The notes under the pieces were generated by a model, which was given only the letters and a program-made list of their open reading frames with translations, made no database searches and had not been told where the DNA came from. From positions 1-12,100 of the forward strand of contig JAICYE010000023.1 of NCBI GenBank assembly GCA_025934385.1: a stretch of 12,100 nucleotides of DNA. Direction: 5' to 3'. Below, one piece after another: positions 5,738 to 12,100 of this stretch (position 1 is its first letter; every line of letters starts with the position of its first letter). This DNA is from Acidimicrobiia bacterium. Its GTDB lineage: Bacteria; Actinomycetota; Acidimicrobiia; IMCC26256; BP-133. Made by a program: the position numbers and the translations under genes.

Positions 5738-6777
5738 CCGGCCACCCCCGGGCGGCCGGCCACGCCGGTGCCGGCGACGGAGCCCGGGCCGGTCGGCGCC
5801 TCCACCCGGGCGCCGGTCAGCCGCTCCCCGGGCGGCACCACCGCTCCCGGCCCGACGATCGTCACGCCGGAGACGGCCGCCCCGGCCTCGACGTGGGCGC
5901 CGGCCGCCAGCACCGAGTCGGTCACCTCGGCGCCGGCGCCGACCCGGGCGCCCTCGAACAGGACCGACCGCAGCACCTTGGCCCCCGCCTCGACCACCGC
6001 GCCGGGGCCGAGGACCGAGCCGTCGACGGCCGCCCCGGGGGCGACCGTGGCCCCGGGCCCGACGAGGGAAGCGCCGCCACCGCGGGCCAGGCGGTCGGCG
6101 TTGGCCTCCAGGTACTTGGCCGGGGTGCCGATGTCGAGCCAGTAGGCGGCGGAAGGCTGGGCGTAGAGCCCGCCGCCCCGGGCGAGGATGCCGGGGAACG
6201 TCTCCCGCTCGATCGACACCGCCCGGCCGGACGGGATGTCGTCGAGGACCGACGGTTCGACGACGTAGGTGCCGGCGTTGATCCAGTCGGTCGGCGCCTC
6301 GCCCGGCGGGGGCTTCTCCACGAACCGCAGGACCCGCCCGTCCTCGTCGGTGGGGACGACCCCGAAGGCCGACGGGTCGTCCACCCGGGTGAGGGCGATG
6401 GTGGCCTCGGCGGCCCGCTCCTCGTGGAACCGGACGAGCGCCGAGACGTCGAGGTCGGTGAGGACGTCGCCGTTGCAGACCAGGAACCGGCTGGTGACCC
6501 CGCCCGCCTGGGCGGCGAAGCGGATGGCGCCGGCCGTCCCGAGCGGCTCCGGCTCCGCCGCCACCTGGAGGGGCAGGTCGGAGAACGACCGGCCGGCGAA
6601 GGCGTCGGACCGGTAGCCGAGCGACAGCACGACCTCGGTCACGCCGTGGCCGGCCAGCCAGGCCAGCTGGTGCTCGAGGAACGGCCGGTTGACGATCGGC
6701 AGTAGCGGCTTCGGCGTGGTCCAGGTCAGGGGACGCAGCCGCGTGCCCTCCCCGCCGGCCAGAACGATGGCCTTCAC
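5734..6777 (-). CDS. manC: Sugar-1-phosphate nucleotidyltransferase, probable mannose-1-phosphate guanylyltransferase
   Basis: The enzyme activates a sugar-1-phosphate with an NTP. The N-terminal nucleotidyltransferase domain (1-~230) shows LAGGEGTRLRPLT (6-18) with PKPLLP (22-27), EPLGTAGAI (77-85), CNGDVLTDLD (101-110), FVEKP (152-156), INAGTYV (166-172) and YWLDIGTPAKYLEAN (212-226). The C-terminal part (~238-327) is a left-handed beta-helix of hexapeptide repeats (VGPGATVAPGAAV, VLGPGAVVEAGAKV, and so on), ending in a Gly/Ala/Val-rich tail. The pattern DPSAFGVVPTDEDGRV, then INAG, then SIERETFP closely resembles the M. tuberculosis Rv3264c product (ManB/ManC, GDP-mannose synthesis), which also sits next to wbbL and rmlD. 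GTP/mannose-1-P is therefore favoured over an RmlA-type dTTP/glucose-1-P reaction. GTG 6777 immediately precedes the motif. The upstream gene is 14 bp away and the epimerase start overlaps its stop. Confidence 0.87.
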   Translation of the reverse strand: MKAIVLAGGEGTRLRPLTWTTPKPLLPIVNRPFLEHQLAWLAGHGVTEVVLSLGYRSDAFAGRSFSDLPLQVAAEPEPLGTAGAIRFAAQAGGVTSRFLVCNGDVLTDLDVSALVRFHEERAAEATIALTRVDDPSAFGVVPTDEDGRVLRFVEKPPPGEAPTDWINAGTYVVEPSVLDDIPSGRAVSIERETFPGILARGGGLYAQPSAAYWLDIGTPAKYLEANADRLARGGGASLVGPGATVAPGAAVDGSVLGPGAVVEAGAKVLRSVLFEGARVGAGAEVTDSVLAAGAHVEAGAAVSGVTIVGPGAVVPPGERLTGARVEAPTGPGSVAGTGVAGRPGVAG

Positions 6778-6791
6778 GCCGGGCGAAGGTA

Positions 6792-7421
6792 CTACCCGGC
6801 CTCGCCGGCGTTGGGGTTGGCGAGGTTGCTGATGGCCGGCGGCTTGCCGATGGCGGCGCCGGGCGGGACGAAGGCCACCGTGATCGCCGAACCGTCGACG
6901 ATCTTCACGTCCTTGGGGTTCGTGTAGTCCTTGAAGGTCTCCTTGGTGGCGTCCGGCCACTGCCGGATCGTCACCTTCCCGGGATCCGTCCCGTCACATT
7001 TGTCGCCGTTCTTCATCAGCCGCCCGCCCGGCACCTGGACCTGGCTGGACGTGATCTTGAACCCTGGCTCGCCTTCGGCGAAACGGGCCAGCGTGGCGTT
7101 GGAGCCCCGGTCGAGCACGGACCCGGTCACGTAGGGCTCGACGTGGATCAGCCCGTCGGTGTGGGTGTGGACGCCGATCAGCGTGTTGGGTTGCCTCATG
7201 TCCGGCTCGTTCGTTCCGCAGATGTCGACGACGTAGGCGGCGTGCCAGTGGTCGTTGAGCCCGGGGTGCTCGCCGGCGGCCGAGTCGCCCGAGCCACCCT
7301 TGGCCACGACGATGAGGCCGACGCCGACGGCGAGGAGGGCGACGATGGCGACCATGAAGCCGGTGCTGCTCCGGCGGGGCCTGGCCTTGAGGGGGCCCTT
7401 CTTCCGCGACGCCTTGCCCAT
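6792..7421 (-). CDS. Membrane-anchored His-rich HWHAAY protein, function unknown
   Basis: The 209-residue product has a very basic N-terminus (GKASRKKGPLKARPRRSS, residues 2-19) followed by one hydrophobic segment (~22-40), then a predicted extracytoplasmic domain. That domain contains two striking His clusters: NDHWHAAYVVDICG (His58, His60, Cys68) and GVHTHTDGLIHVEP (His85, His87, His93). Cys142 could pair with Cys68. I recall similar HWHA...C...HTHGDGLIHI proteins in other actinobacteria without a firm family name, so no function is given. The His/Cys spacing suggests a metal site or an enzyme-like cupin fold, which is inference. The ATG at 7421 has no clear Shine-Dalgarno, but it places the basic tail directly before the membrane segment. 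It lies 11 bp after the GT2 gene and 14 bp before the nucleotidyltransferase, so it is embedded in the glycan operon. Confidence 0.85.
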   Translation of the reverse strand: MGKASRKKGPLKARPRRSSTGFMVAIVALLAVGVGLIVVAKGGSGDSAAGEHPGLNDHWHAAYVVDICGTNEPDMRQPNTLIGVHTHTDGLIHVEPYVTGSVLDRGSNATLARFAEGEPGFKITSSQVQVPGGRLMKNGDKCDGTDPGKVTIRQWPDATKETFKDYTNPKDVKIVDGSAITVAFVPPGAAIGKPPAISNLANPNAGEAG

Positions 7422-7432
7422 CGGCCGACAGG

Positions 7433-8323
7433 CTACCGGCGGGCGGCGGCCAGGCGGTGATGGGCCATGGCCAGCGCTCCCCGGGCGGTCAGGAAGGCCG
7501 CGGCCGGGCCGAGCAGGGCCCGTTTGGCCCCGGTGAAGCGGACGGTGGCGAAGCGCAGCAGCGAGCGGTGGTGCTCGGCGATCATCCGGTAGGGACGGCC
7601 GGCGGTGCTCACACCGAGGAGGTGTTCGACGGTGCCGGCCGGGTCGTAGGCCACCCGCCAGCCGGCCCGGTGGAGACGCCAGCAGAGGTCGACGTCCTCC
7701 ACGTACATGAAGTAGCGCTCGTCCCAGCCGCCGACGTCGTCGAGGGCCGCCCGGCGGAGCCAGACCGCCGCTCCCGACACCCAGTCGACGTCCCGGGGGC
7801 GGTCGGGGTCGGCGCCGATCTCCCGGTAGCGGCGGGTGAACGGGTTGTCCCGCCAGACGAAGAACAGCAGTCCGTGGCCCACGGCGTCGACCAGCGACGG
7901 CACCCGCCGGGCCGAGGGGTAGACGCTGCCGTCGGTGTTGCACAGCCGGGGACCGGCGGCGCCGAGGTCGGGTTCGGCGGCGAACCGGGCCGTGAGAGCG
8001 GGACCAGCCCCCGGCCGCAGCACCGTGTCGGGGTTGAGGACGGCGACGACGGGCGCGCCGGTGGCGGCGATGCCGAGGTTGGCGGCCCGGGCGTAGCCGA
8101 GGTTGCCGCCGGAGTGCACGATCCGCACGCCGGGGTGGGCCCGGCGGAGCCCGTCCACGGAACCGTCGGTGGAGGCGTTGTCGACCACCACGACCTCCGG
8201 GCAGGGTTCCTCGGCCAGGACGGAGCCGACGCAGTCACACAAGGCGGGCCCGGCGTTGTAGTTGACGACGACCGCCGCCCAGCCGGTGAGGCGGCCGGAA
8301 CCGCCGGCCGCGCCGTCAGGCAC
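7433..8323 (-). CDS. wbbL: GT2 glycosyltransferase, probable WbbL-type rhamnosyltransferase
   Basis: The GT-A fold enzyme of 296 residues shows VVVNYN (18-23), VVDNASTDGS (46-55), the nucleotide-sugar/metal motif NPDT (97-100), WVSGAAVWLRR (181-191), GGWDERYFMYVEDVDLCWR (198-216, containing the catalytic-type ED at 209-210) and a C-terminal hydrophobic/amphipathic segment (~268-288) that probably docks at the membrane. This arrangement is that of WbbL-like enzymes. WbbL1 of M. tuberculosis transfers rhamnose from dTDP-rhamnose to decaprenyl-PP-GlcNAc, and rmlD nearby fits that role. The start is GTG 8323, overlapping the stop of the GT4 gene by 8 bp, with AGGA-rich sequence (minus-strand GAGGAA, 8331-8336) as ribosome binding site. 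The acceptor is inferred from neighbours, not from sequence. Confidence 0.85.
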   Translation of the reverse strand: MPDGAAGGSGRLTGWAAVVVNYNAGPALCDCVGSVLAEEPCPEVVVVDNASTDGSVDGLRRAHPGVRIVHSGGNLGYARAANLGIAATGAPVVAVLNPDTVLRPGAGPALTARFAAEPDLGAAGPRLCNTDGSVYPSARRVPSLVDAVGHGLLFFVWRDNPFTRRYREIGADPDRPRDVDWVSGAAVWLRRAALDDVGGWDERYFMYVEDVDLCWRLHRAGWRVAYDPAGTVEHLLGVSTAGRPYRMIAEHHRSLLRFATVRFTGAKRALLGPAAAFLTARGALAMAHHRLAAARR

Positions 8324-9452
8324 GAACGGCTTCCTCGTAGATGGCCCAGGTGCGGCGGGCGGTCTCGCCCCAGGTGAGGGCCCGGGCCCGCTTGCGGCCC
8401 CGGTTGGAGAGGTCCTCGGCCAGGCCGGGATCCTCCAGGATCCGGGTGATGGCCTCGGCCAGCGCCACGTCGTCGAGCGGGTCGACCAGCAGGGCGGCGT
8501 CGCCGGCCGTCTCGGGCAGCGCCGAGATGTTCGACGTGACCACGGGAGTGCCGCAGGCCATGGCCTCGAGCACCGGCATCCCGAAGCCCTCGTAGAGCGA
8601 GGGGTAGACGAAGACCGACGCCCGGCCGTAGAGGGCGGCCAGCTCGCTGCGGGGCAGCGACCCCTCGCTGACGATCGTGCGGCCCTGCAAGCCGCGGTGC
8701 TGCAGCCCCTCCCCCACCTCGTCGCCCAGCCAGCCGTTGGGGCCGTGGAGCACCAGCGACAGCTCGGGGTGGCGGCCGGCCAGGTGGCTGAAGGCGTCGA
8801 GGACGGCGACCACGTTCTTGCGCTGCTCCTGGGTGCCGACCCACAGGACGTAGGGCTCGGCGATTCCCCGCCGTTCCCAGCGGCGGCCGGCGTCGCCGAC
8901 GGAGTGCTGGGCGGAGCCGAGGTCGGCGACGTCGACGCCGTGGGGCACGACCCGGATGCGCTCCCGTTCGACGCCGTAGAACTCCTCGACGTCGAGGGCG
9001 GTGGAGCGGGACGGGCAGATGATGCGGGCCGCCTCGGCGGCGGCGATGTGGGCCCCCCGCTTGTGGAGGGCCCGGGCCCGCCGGGGGTAGCGGTCGGCGA
9101 AGCGGATCGGGGCCAGGTCGTGGACCGTGATGACGAGGGCGGCGCCGCCGGGGGGAGGGATGGCCGGCCCGGTGGAGTGGACGACGTCGAGGCTGCCGGC
9201 GATCGACTGGGGCGCCGGCCGGCGGTCGGCCATCCACGCCTCGTAGAGGCGGTCGCGGCTCAGGTTGAAGGCGACCCGGTCGACGGGGAGGGCGGTGATC
9301 TCGGGCGGGTCCTCGTCGTGCTCGGCGTGGAAGAACACGAGGTCGTCGGCGTGGCCGGTCTCGACGAGGCCGCGGCACAACGCCAGCGCGTAGACACCGA
9401 CCCCGGTCGGGATCCGCTGGAAGAGCGGTTCGGCGTTCAACCCGACCCTCAC
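8316..9452 (-). CDS. GT4-family glycosyltransferase
   Basis: The 378-residue enzyme has a GT-B fold. The N-terminal half begins MRVGLNAEPLF with the glycine-rich acceptor loop PTGVGVYA (15-22) and has ITVHDLAP (108-115). The C-terminal nucleotide-sugar domain begins around 198 with PYVLWVGTQEQRKN (200-213) and carries the GT4 signature SLYEGFGMPVLEAMACGTPVV (285-305), with Glu288 and Glu296 forming the EX7E pair, and ALPETAGDAALLVDPLD (311-327). Family members in such cassettes are commonly mannosyl- or other hexosyltransferases; GDP-mannose from the downstream ManC-like enzyme is a possible donor (inference). The GTG start at 9452 has GGAGG (9459-9463, minus strand) 6 nt upstream, and the rmlD stop is 1 nt away, so translation is probably coupled. 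Relative to the mycobacterial rmlD-wbbL arrangement, this gene is an insertion between the two. Confidence 0.9.
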   Translation of the reverse strand: MRVGLNAEPLFQRIPTGVGVYALALCRGLVETGHADDLVFFHAEHDEDPPEITALPVDRVAFNLSRDRLYEAWMADRRPAPQSIAGSLDVVHSTGPAIPPPGGAALVITVHDLAPIRFADRYPRRARALHKRGAHIAAAEAARIICPSRSTALDVEEFYGVERERIRVVPHGVDVADLGSAQHSVGDAGRRWERRGIAEPYVLWVGTQEQRKNVVAVLDAFSHLAGRHPELSLVLHGPNGWLGDEVGEGLQHRGLQGRTIVSEGSLPRSELAALYGRASVFVYPSLYEGFGMPVLEAMACGTPVVTSNISALPETAGDAALLVDPLDDVALAEAITRILEDPGLAEDLSNRGRKRARALTWGETARRTWAIYEEAVRA

Positions 9453-9453
9453 G

Positions 9454-10296
9454 TCAGGCCTCCACCAGGGTCAGCTTTTCCGCCAGCGCCTCCTGCCAGG
9501 GCCGGAGCGGCGGAAGGCCGGCCGCCGCCCAGGCGGCGCCCGACAGGACGCTGTTGAACGGTCGGGGCGCGGGCCGCCCCAGCTCGGCGGTGGTGGTCGT
9601 GCCGACGACCGACGGGTCAAGACCGGCGAGCTCGACGGCGGCCACGGCCAGATCGTGCCACGTGCAGGCGTCCGCGTTGGTCACGTGGAAGATCCCCGGC
9701 CGGCGTTCGACGGCCAGCCGGGCCAGTGCGCCGGCGAGGTCGGGGGCGTAGGTCGGGCACCCCCGCTGGTCGTCGACCACCCGCAGCGGCGCACCCTCTC
9801 GGGCCCGCTCGACGATGGTGTCGACGAAGTTGCGCCCCCGCCGGCCGAAGACCCACGATGTGCGGGCGATGGCCCAGGAGCCGCCGTGGCGGGCGAGCTC
9901 CCGTTCGCCGCCGAGCTTGGAGCGGCCGTAGACCGAGCGGGGGGCGGGCTCGTCCCACTCGTCGTAGGGCCCGGCCTTGTCGCCGGAGAACACGTAGTCG
10001 GTCGAGACGTGGACGAGGTGGGCCCCCGCCCGGGCGCAGGCGGCCGCCAGGTGCCGGACCCCGAGGGCGTTGACCAGCACCGCCCGGGTGGGGTCGGCCT
10101 CGCAGCCGTCGACGTCGGTCCAGGCGGCGCAGTTGACGACGGCGGCCGGGGCGACGGTCGCCACCGCCTGCTCGACCGAGTCGCGGTCGGTCAGGTCGCA
10201 GGCGGCCCGGTCGAGGGCCACGACCTCGTGCTGGGGCGCGTGCGCGGCCACCTCCGAGCCGACCTGCCCGCCGGCTCCGGTCACGAGGATGCGCAT
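9454..10296 (-). CDS. rmlD: dTDP-4-dehydrorhamnose reductase
   Basis: RmlD reduces dTDP-4-dehydro-L-rhamnose to dTDP-L-rhamnose with NAD(P)H, the last step of the pathway. The 280-residue product shows the Rossmann motif MRILVTGAGGQVG (1-13), VVNCAAWTDVDGCE (53-66), VHVSTDYVFSGDKAGPYDE (95-113), catalytic Tyr123-x3-Lys127 in SVYGRSKLGGE, TSWVFG (146-151), NFVDTIV (156-162) and DDQRGCPTYAPDLA (175-188). These are diagnostic for RmlD. Start ATG 10296 is chosen because the family begins at MRILVTG; ATG 10308, adding MRAA, is an equally possible start with no better ribosome binding site. It lies 23 bp (or 11 bp) after the LCP gene. rmlA, rmlB and rmlC are not in the window, so the precursor comes from elsewhere in the genome. 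Confidence 0.94.
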   Translation of the reverse strand: MRILVTGAGGQVGSEVAAHAPQHEVVALDRAACDLTDRDSVEQAVATVAPAAVVNCAAWTDVDGCEADPTRAVLVNALGVRHLAAACARAGAHLVHVSTDYVFSGDKAGPYDEWDEPAPRSVYGRSKLGGERELARHGGSWAIARTSWVFGRRGRNFVDTIVERAREGAPLRVVDDQRGCPTYAPDLAGALARLAVERRPGIFHVTNADACTWHDLAVAAVELAGLDPSVVGTTTTAELGRPAPRPFNSVLSGAAWAAAGLPPLRPWQEALAEKLTLVEA

Positions 10297-10319
10297 CGCC
10301 GCCCGCATCGTCGGGGCCG

Positions 10320-11780
10320 TCAGCAGGCGGGCTGGGCCGGGCCGCCGGCCGGCGCCGGGGCGCCGGACTTGGCCGGGCCGATGGTGGTCGTGGGGGCGGC
10401 GGGCTGCGTCGAGGACGACTGGCCGGCGGCGGGGGCCTGACCGGCGGCCGGCGGCGGCATCACGCCCTTCCAGTCGCTGCCCACGACCAGGACCACGTCG
10501 GTGCCCCGGACGGTCGGGTCGGCCACCAGCTTGCCCACACCGCCCAGGTAGCGAGCCAGCAACGCCGCCTTGGCCTGGGCAGCCGGGTTGTAGCGGATCT
10601 CCGTCTTCGTGTAGCCGAACTTGTCGGCGTCGCCGGAGCCGGCCGGCGAGAACCCCGCCTGCCCCAGGGCGGCGGAGGTGTCGCCGGCCACGCCGGGCGT
10701 GCCCGTCCCGTTGAGGACCCGCACCTTCACGTCGGCGGGGGCGATCTTCGGCGCGGTGTTGACGGCGCTGGCCTCGCCGCCGGCCGGCGGCGGCGTCTCG
10801 CCCCGCAGGCGGGAGATGATCGGCTGGGCGGCCGGGGCGACGAGGAGGTGGGCGCCGTCGGGCCTGGTCGGCAGCGCCACCATCTCGATCCCCGACGCCC
10901 CCACGGGCCGGAAGGCCTGCACGAGGCGGAGAGCGTCTTTCACGTCGAAGGTGGAGTCGACGGTCAGGTTGGCCATGGCGGCGTCGGCCAGGTGGCTGGC
11001 CCGGATCGGGTTCAGCGCCCCCTTCTCCACCGCCTGGGCCATGAGCCGGCGGATGAAGTCCTGCTGCCGGCTGATCCGGCCGATGTCGGCCGTCGGGTCG
11101 GACCGCCACTTCCCCGCCTCGTAGTACTGGTAATACCGGGACCGCACCCAGGCCAGCGCCGCCGTCCCGTCGAGGGTCTGGCAGCCGGCGGTCTTGATGT
11201 CGAGGCCCGTCATCTTGTCCCGGGACGGCGCCGGGATGTACATCCGGACGCCACCGAGGGCGTCGACCATCTTCCGGAAGCCGTCGAAGCCGATCTCGGC
11301 GTAGTGGTTGATGGGGACGCCGAAGTTCGACTTGATGGCGTCGATCACGCCCTGGGGCCCGTCCTCGAACGACTGGTTGATCAGCTGCAGGCCTTTGTAC
11401 TTCGGCAGGTGGACGAGCGTGTCGCGGGGGATCGACACGAGGATCCCCCGGCGGCTCTTGGGCTCGACCCGGGCGATGATGATGACGTCGGCCCGCTGGC
11501 CGCCGACGGCCCGGGTGTCGCCGAAGCTGCTCTTGTCGGAGGTGTCGTCGACGAAGGCCCGGGAGTCGGATCCGAGCAGGAGGATGTTCGTCGCCCCCGG
11601 CAGCTCCTGGTCGAGATTGACCTTCACCGACTTGGCCTGGGCGAACTTGTGCTCGAGCACGACGGTGCCCCCCGCCAGGCCCACGGCGGCGGCCGTGGTC
11701 GTGAGCACGAGGGCCAGCGCCAGGCGCCAGAGGAAGACGCGCCCGGACGACAGAGGCGGGGTGGGGGGATACGAGCTCAC
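10320..11780 (-). CDS. LCP (LytR-CpsA-Psr) cell-wall glycopolymer ligase with LytR_C domain
   Basis: LCP proteins move lipid-linked glycopolymers onto peptidoglycan outside the membrane. The 486-residue form has a short cytoplasmic tail, one membrane segment (~16-42), then the LCP domain (~64-255). Visible LCP features are NILLLGSDSR (65-74), QRADVIIIARV (95-105), GILVSIPRDTLV (112-123), INQSFEDG (134-141), DGFRKMVDALGGV (166-178), LDGTAALAWVRSR (203-215) and RISRQQDFIRRL (235-246). A LytR_C domain follows (~351-436, VKVRVLNGTG...GVA) and then a Pro/Ala/Gly/Thr-rich tail (440-486). GTG 11780 is chosen because the only good -10 (TAGAAT) lies just upstream. ATG 11831 is possible but would put that promoter inside the gene and add 17 unconserved residues. 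This is the first gene of the operon. M. tuberculosis Lcp1 (Rv3267), which attaches arabinogalactan to peptidoglycan, lies in the equivalent place. Confidence 0.92.
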   Translation of the reverse strand: MSSYPPTPPLSSGRVFLWRLALALVLTTTAAAVGLAGGTVVLEHKFAQAKSVKVNLDQELPGATNILLLGSDSRAFVDDTSDKSSFGDTRAVGGQRADVIIIARVEPKSRRGILVSIPRDTLVHLPKYKGLQLINQSFEDGPQGVIDAIKSNFGVPINHYAEIGFDGFRKMVDALGGVRMYIPAPSRDKMTGLDIKTAGCQTLDGTAALAWVRSRYYQYYEAGKWRSDPTADIGRISRQQDFIRRLMAQAVEKGALNPIRASHLADAAMANLTVDSTFDVKDALRLVQAFRPVGASGIEMVALPTRPDGAHLLVAPAAQPIISRLRGETPPPAGGEASAVNTAPKIAPADVKVRVLNGTGTPGVAGDTSAALGQAGFSPAGSGDADKFGYTKTEIRYNPAAQAKAALLARYLGGVGKLVADPTVRGTDVVLVVGSDWKGVMPPPAAGQAPAAGQSSSTQPAAPTTTIGPAKSGAPAPAGGPAQPAC

Positions 11781-11790
11781 TGAGAGGCGA

Positions 11791-11796
11791 ATTCTA
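11791..11796 (-). promoter_or_regulatory. -10 element TAGAAT for the LCP-led operon
   Basis: Minus-strand TAGAAT is a good match to TAnnnT/TATAAT and lies 10 nt before GTG 11780, with no Shine-Dalgarno between. This predicts a leaderless or nearly leaderless mRNA for the seven-gene operon. No convincing -35 hexamer is seen 17 nt upstream. Confidence 0.45.
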
Positions 11797-11839
11797 CTGC
11801 CGGGTACCCCGCGGCCCCGACGCAGCTGCATCGTGCCGG

Positions 11840-11845
11840 TAGGTT
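11840..11845 (+). promoter_or_regulatory. -10-like TAGGTT for the pabB-like gene
   Basis: TAGGTT fits TAnnnT and ends 8 nt before GTG 11854. No Shine-Dalgarno is present, so a leaderless start is plausible. It would be back-to-back with the LCP operon promoter, about 45 bp apart. Confidence 0.35.
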
Positions 11846-11853
11846 GGCAAGCC

Positions 11854-12100
11854 GTGGCCGCCTCCCCCGCCGACGTCCTCCTCGCCGTCCTCGCCGCCCT
11901 GCCGGCCGACGCCGACGTCGCCGTGGTGCGCCGGGATCCGGGCCAATGGGTGCTGGGCGTGGAGCCCGATGCCCGGCTGACGGTCTCGGGCGCCGAGGCG
12001 CTCGACCGGCTCGACGGGCTCGACGGGGGCGGCGGGTGGTGGGCCGGCTGGCTGGCCTACGACCTCGGGCGGGCGGTCGAACGGGTCGAGCGGCGCGTAC
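11854..12100 (+). CDS. pabB: Aminodeoxychorismate/anthranilate synthase component I, N-terminus (runs off right edge)
   Basis: A plus-strand frame opens at GTG 11854 and continues for 82 codons to the window edge. The N-terminus (AASPADVLLAVLAALP) is followed by a short beta-rich stretch and then GGGWWAGWLAYDLGRAVERVE (about residues 59-79). This corresponds to the GW.GYLxYDLGR.xE motif in the N-terminal domain of PabB/TrpE-type chorismate enzymes. PabB converts chorismate to aminodeoxychorismate for folate, with PabA supplying ammonia. The YDLGRxxE form is more typical of PabB than TrpE, but the catalytic C-terminal domain is outside the window, so the choice is provisional. It is divergent from the LCP-led operon, 73 bp between start codons. 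Confidence 0.75.
   Translation, partial: MAASPADVLLAVLAALPADADVAVVRRDPGQWVLGVEPDARLTVSGAEALDRLDGLDGGGGWWAGWLAYDLGRAVERVERRV

Noticed and set aside
5893..6705. Plus-strand open frame opposite manC.
   Set aside because: It is rich in Gly/Val/Glu/Arg from antisense reading of the hexapeptide repeats, with no domain and no ribosome binding site.
7422..7943. N-terminal extension of the His-rich protein across the GT2 gene.
   Set aside because: The extra residues are an Arg/Pro-rich shadow of GT2. ATG 7421 places the basic tail directly before the membrane segment.
7609..9378. 589-codon minus-strand frame spanning both glycosyltransferases.
   Set aside because: It is a +1/-1 shadow of GT4 and GT2, both of which show complete motifs in their own frames.
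10309..11109. Possible fusion upstream of RmlD in the same frame.
   Set aside because: The upstream part is an out-of-frame shadow of the LCP gene, and RmlD starts normally at MRILVTG.

Overview
The window comes from a very GC-rich genome with strong third-position G/C codon bias, many GTG starts and F420 biosynthesis genes, which points to an actinobacterium. The exact class cannot be fixed from sequence alone. The secreted protein type and the His-rich HWHAAY protein remind me of Acidimicrobiia or other deep-branching lineages, but that is inference.

Layout. (1) 1-864 (-): the N-terminal 288 residues of a coiled-coil protein built on a 27-residue repeat; the gene runs off the left edge. 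(2) 1058-2742 (+): cofD (fbiA) and cofE, making the F420 core and starting its glutamate tail. This pair is bracketed by two direct copies of a ~90-bp double-hairpin repeat (912-1002 and 2743-2832). (3) 2927-3829 (-): a secreted protein resembling the choice-of-anchor P family, with a hairpin terminator between it and cofE. (4) 3830-4129: a divergent control region with a dense GTACCG cluster. (5) 4130-4786 (+): a NarL/LuxR-type regulator whose receiver has lost its phospho-accepting Asp. (6) 4793-11780 (-): seven tightly packed genes, apparently one operon transcribed right to left: LCP ligase, rmlD, a GT4 glycosyltransferase, a WbbL-like GT2 rhamnosyltransferase, a membrane-anchored His-rich protein of unknown function, a ManC/Rv3264c-like nucleotidyltransferase, and an NAD-dependent sugar epimerase. 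(7) 11854-12100 (+): the start of a pabB-like aminodeoxychorismate synthase gene, running off the right edge.

The operon makes sense as a cell-envelope glycan cassette. RmlD makes dTDP-rhamnose, the ManC-like enzyme a nucleotide sugar (probably GDP-mannose), the epimerase another. WbbL and the GT4 enzyme build on a lipid-linked acceptor, and the LCP protein attaches the polymer to the wall. The order cofD-cofE, then manC/wbbL/rmlD/LCP, mirrors the Mycobacterium tuberculosis region Rv3261-Rv3267 (fbiA, fbiB, manB, wbbL1, rmlD, lcp1) with lineage-specific insertions. Several genes at divergent borders have a -10-like hexamer only 7-10 nt before the start codon, suggesting leaderless or nearly leaderless transcripts. 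The two genes around the GTACCG region instead have strong Shine-Dalgarno sequences.
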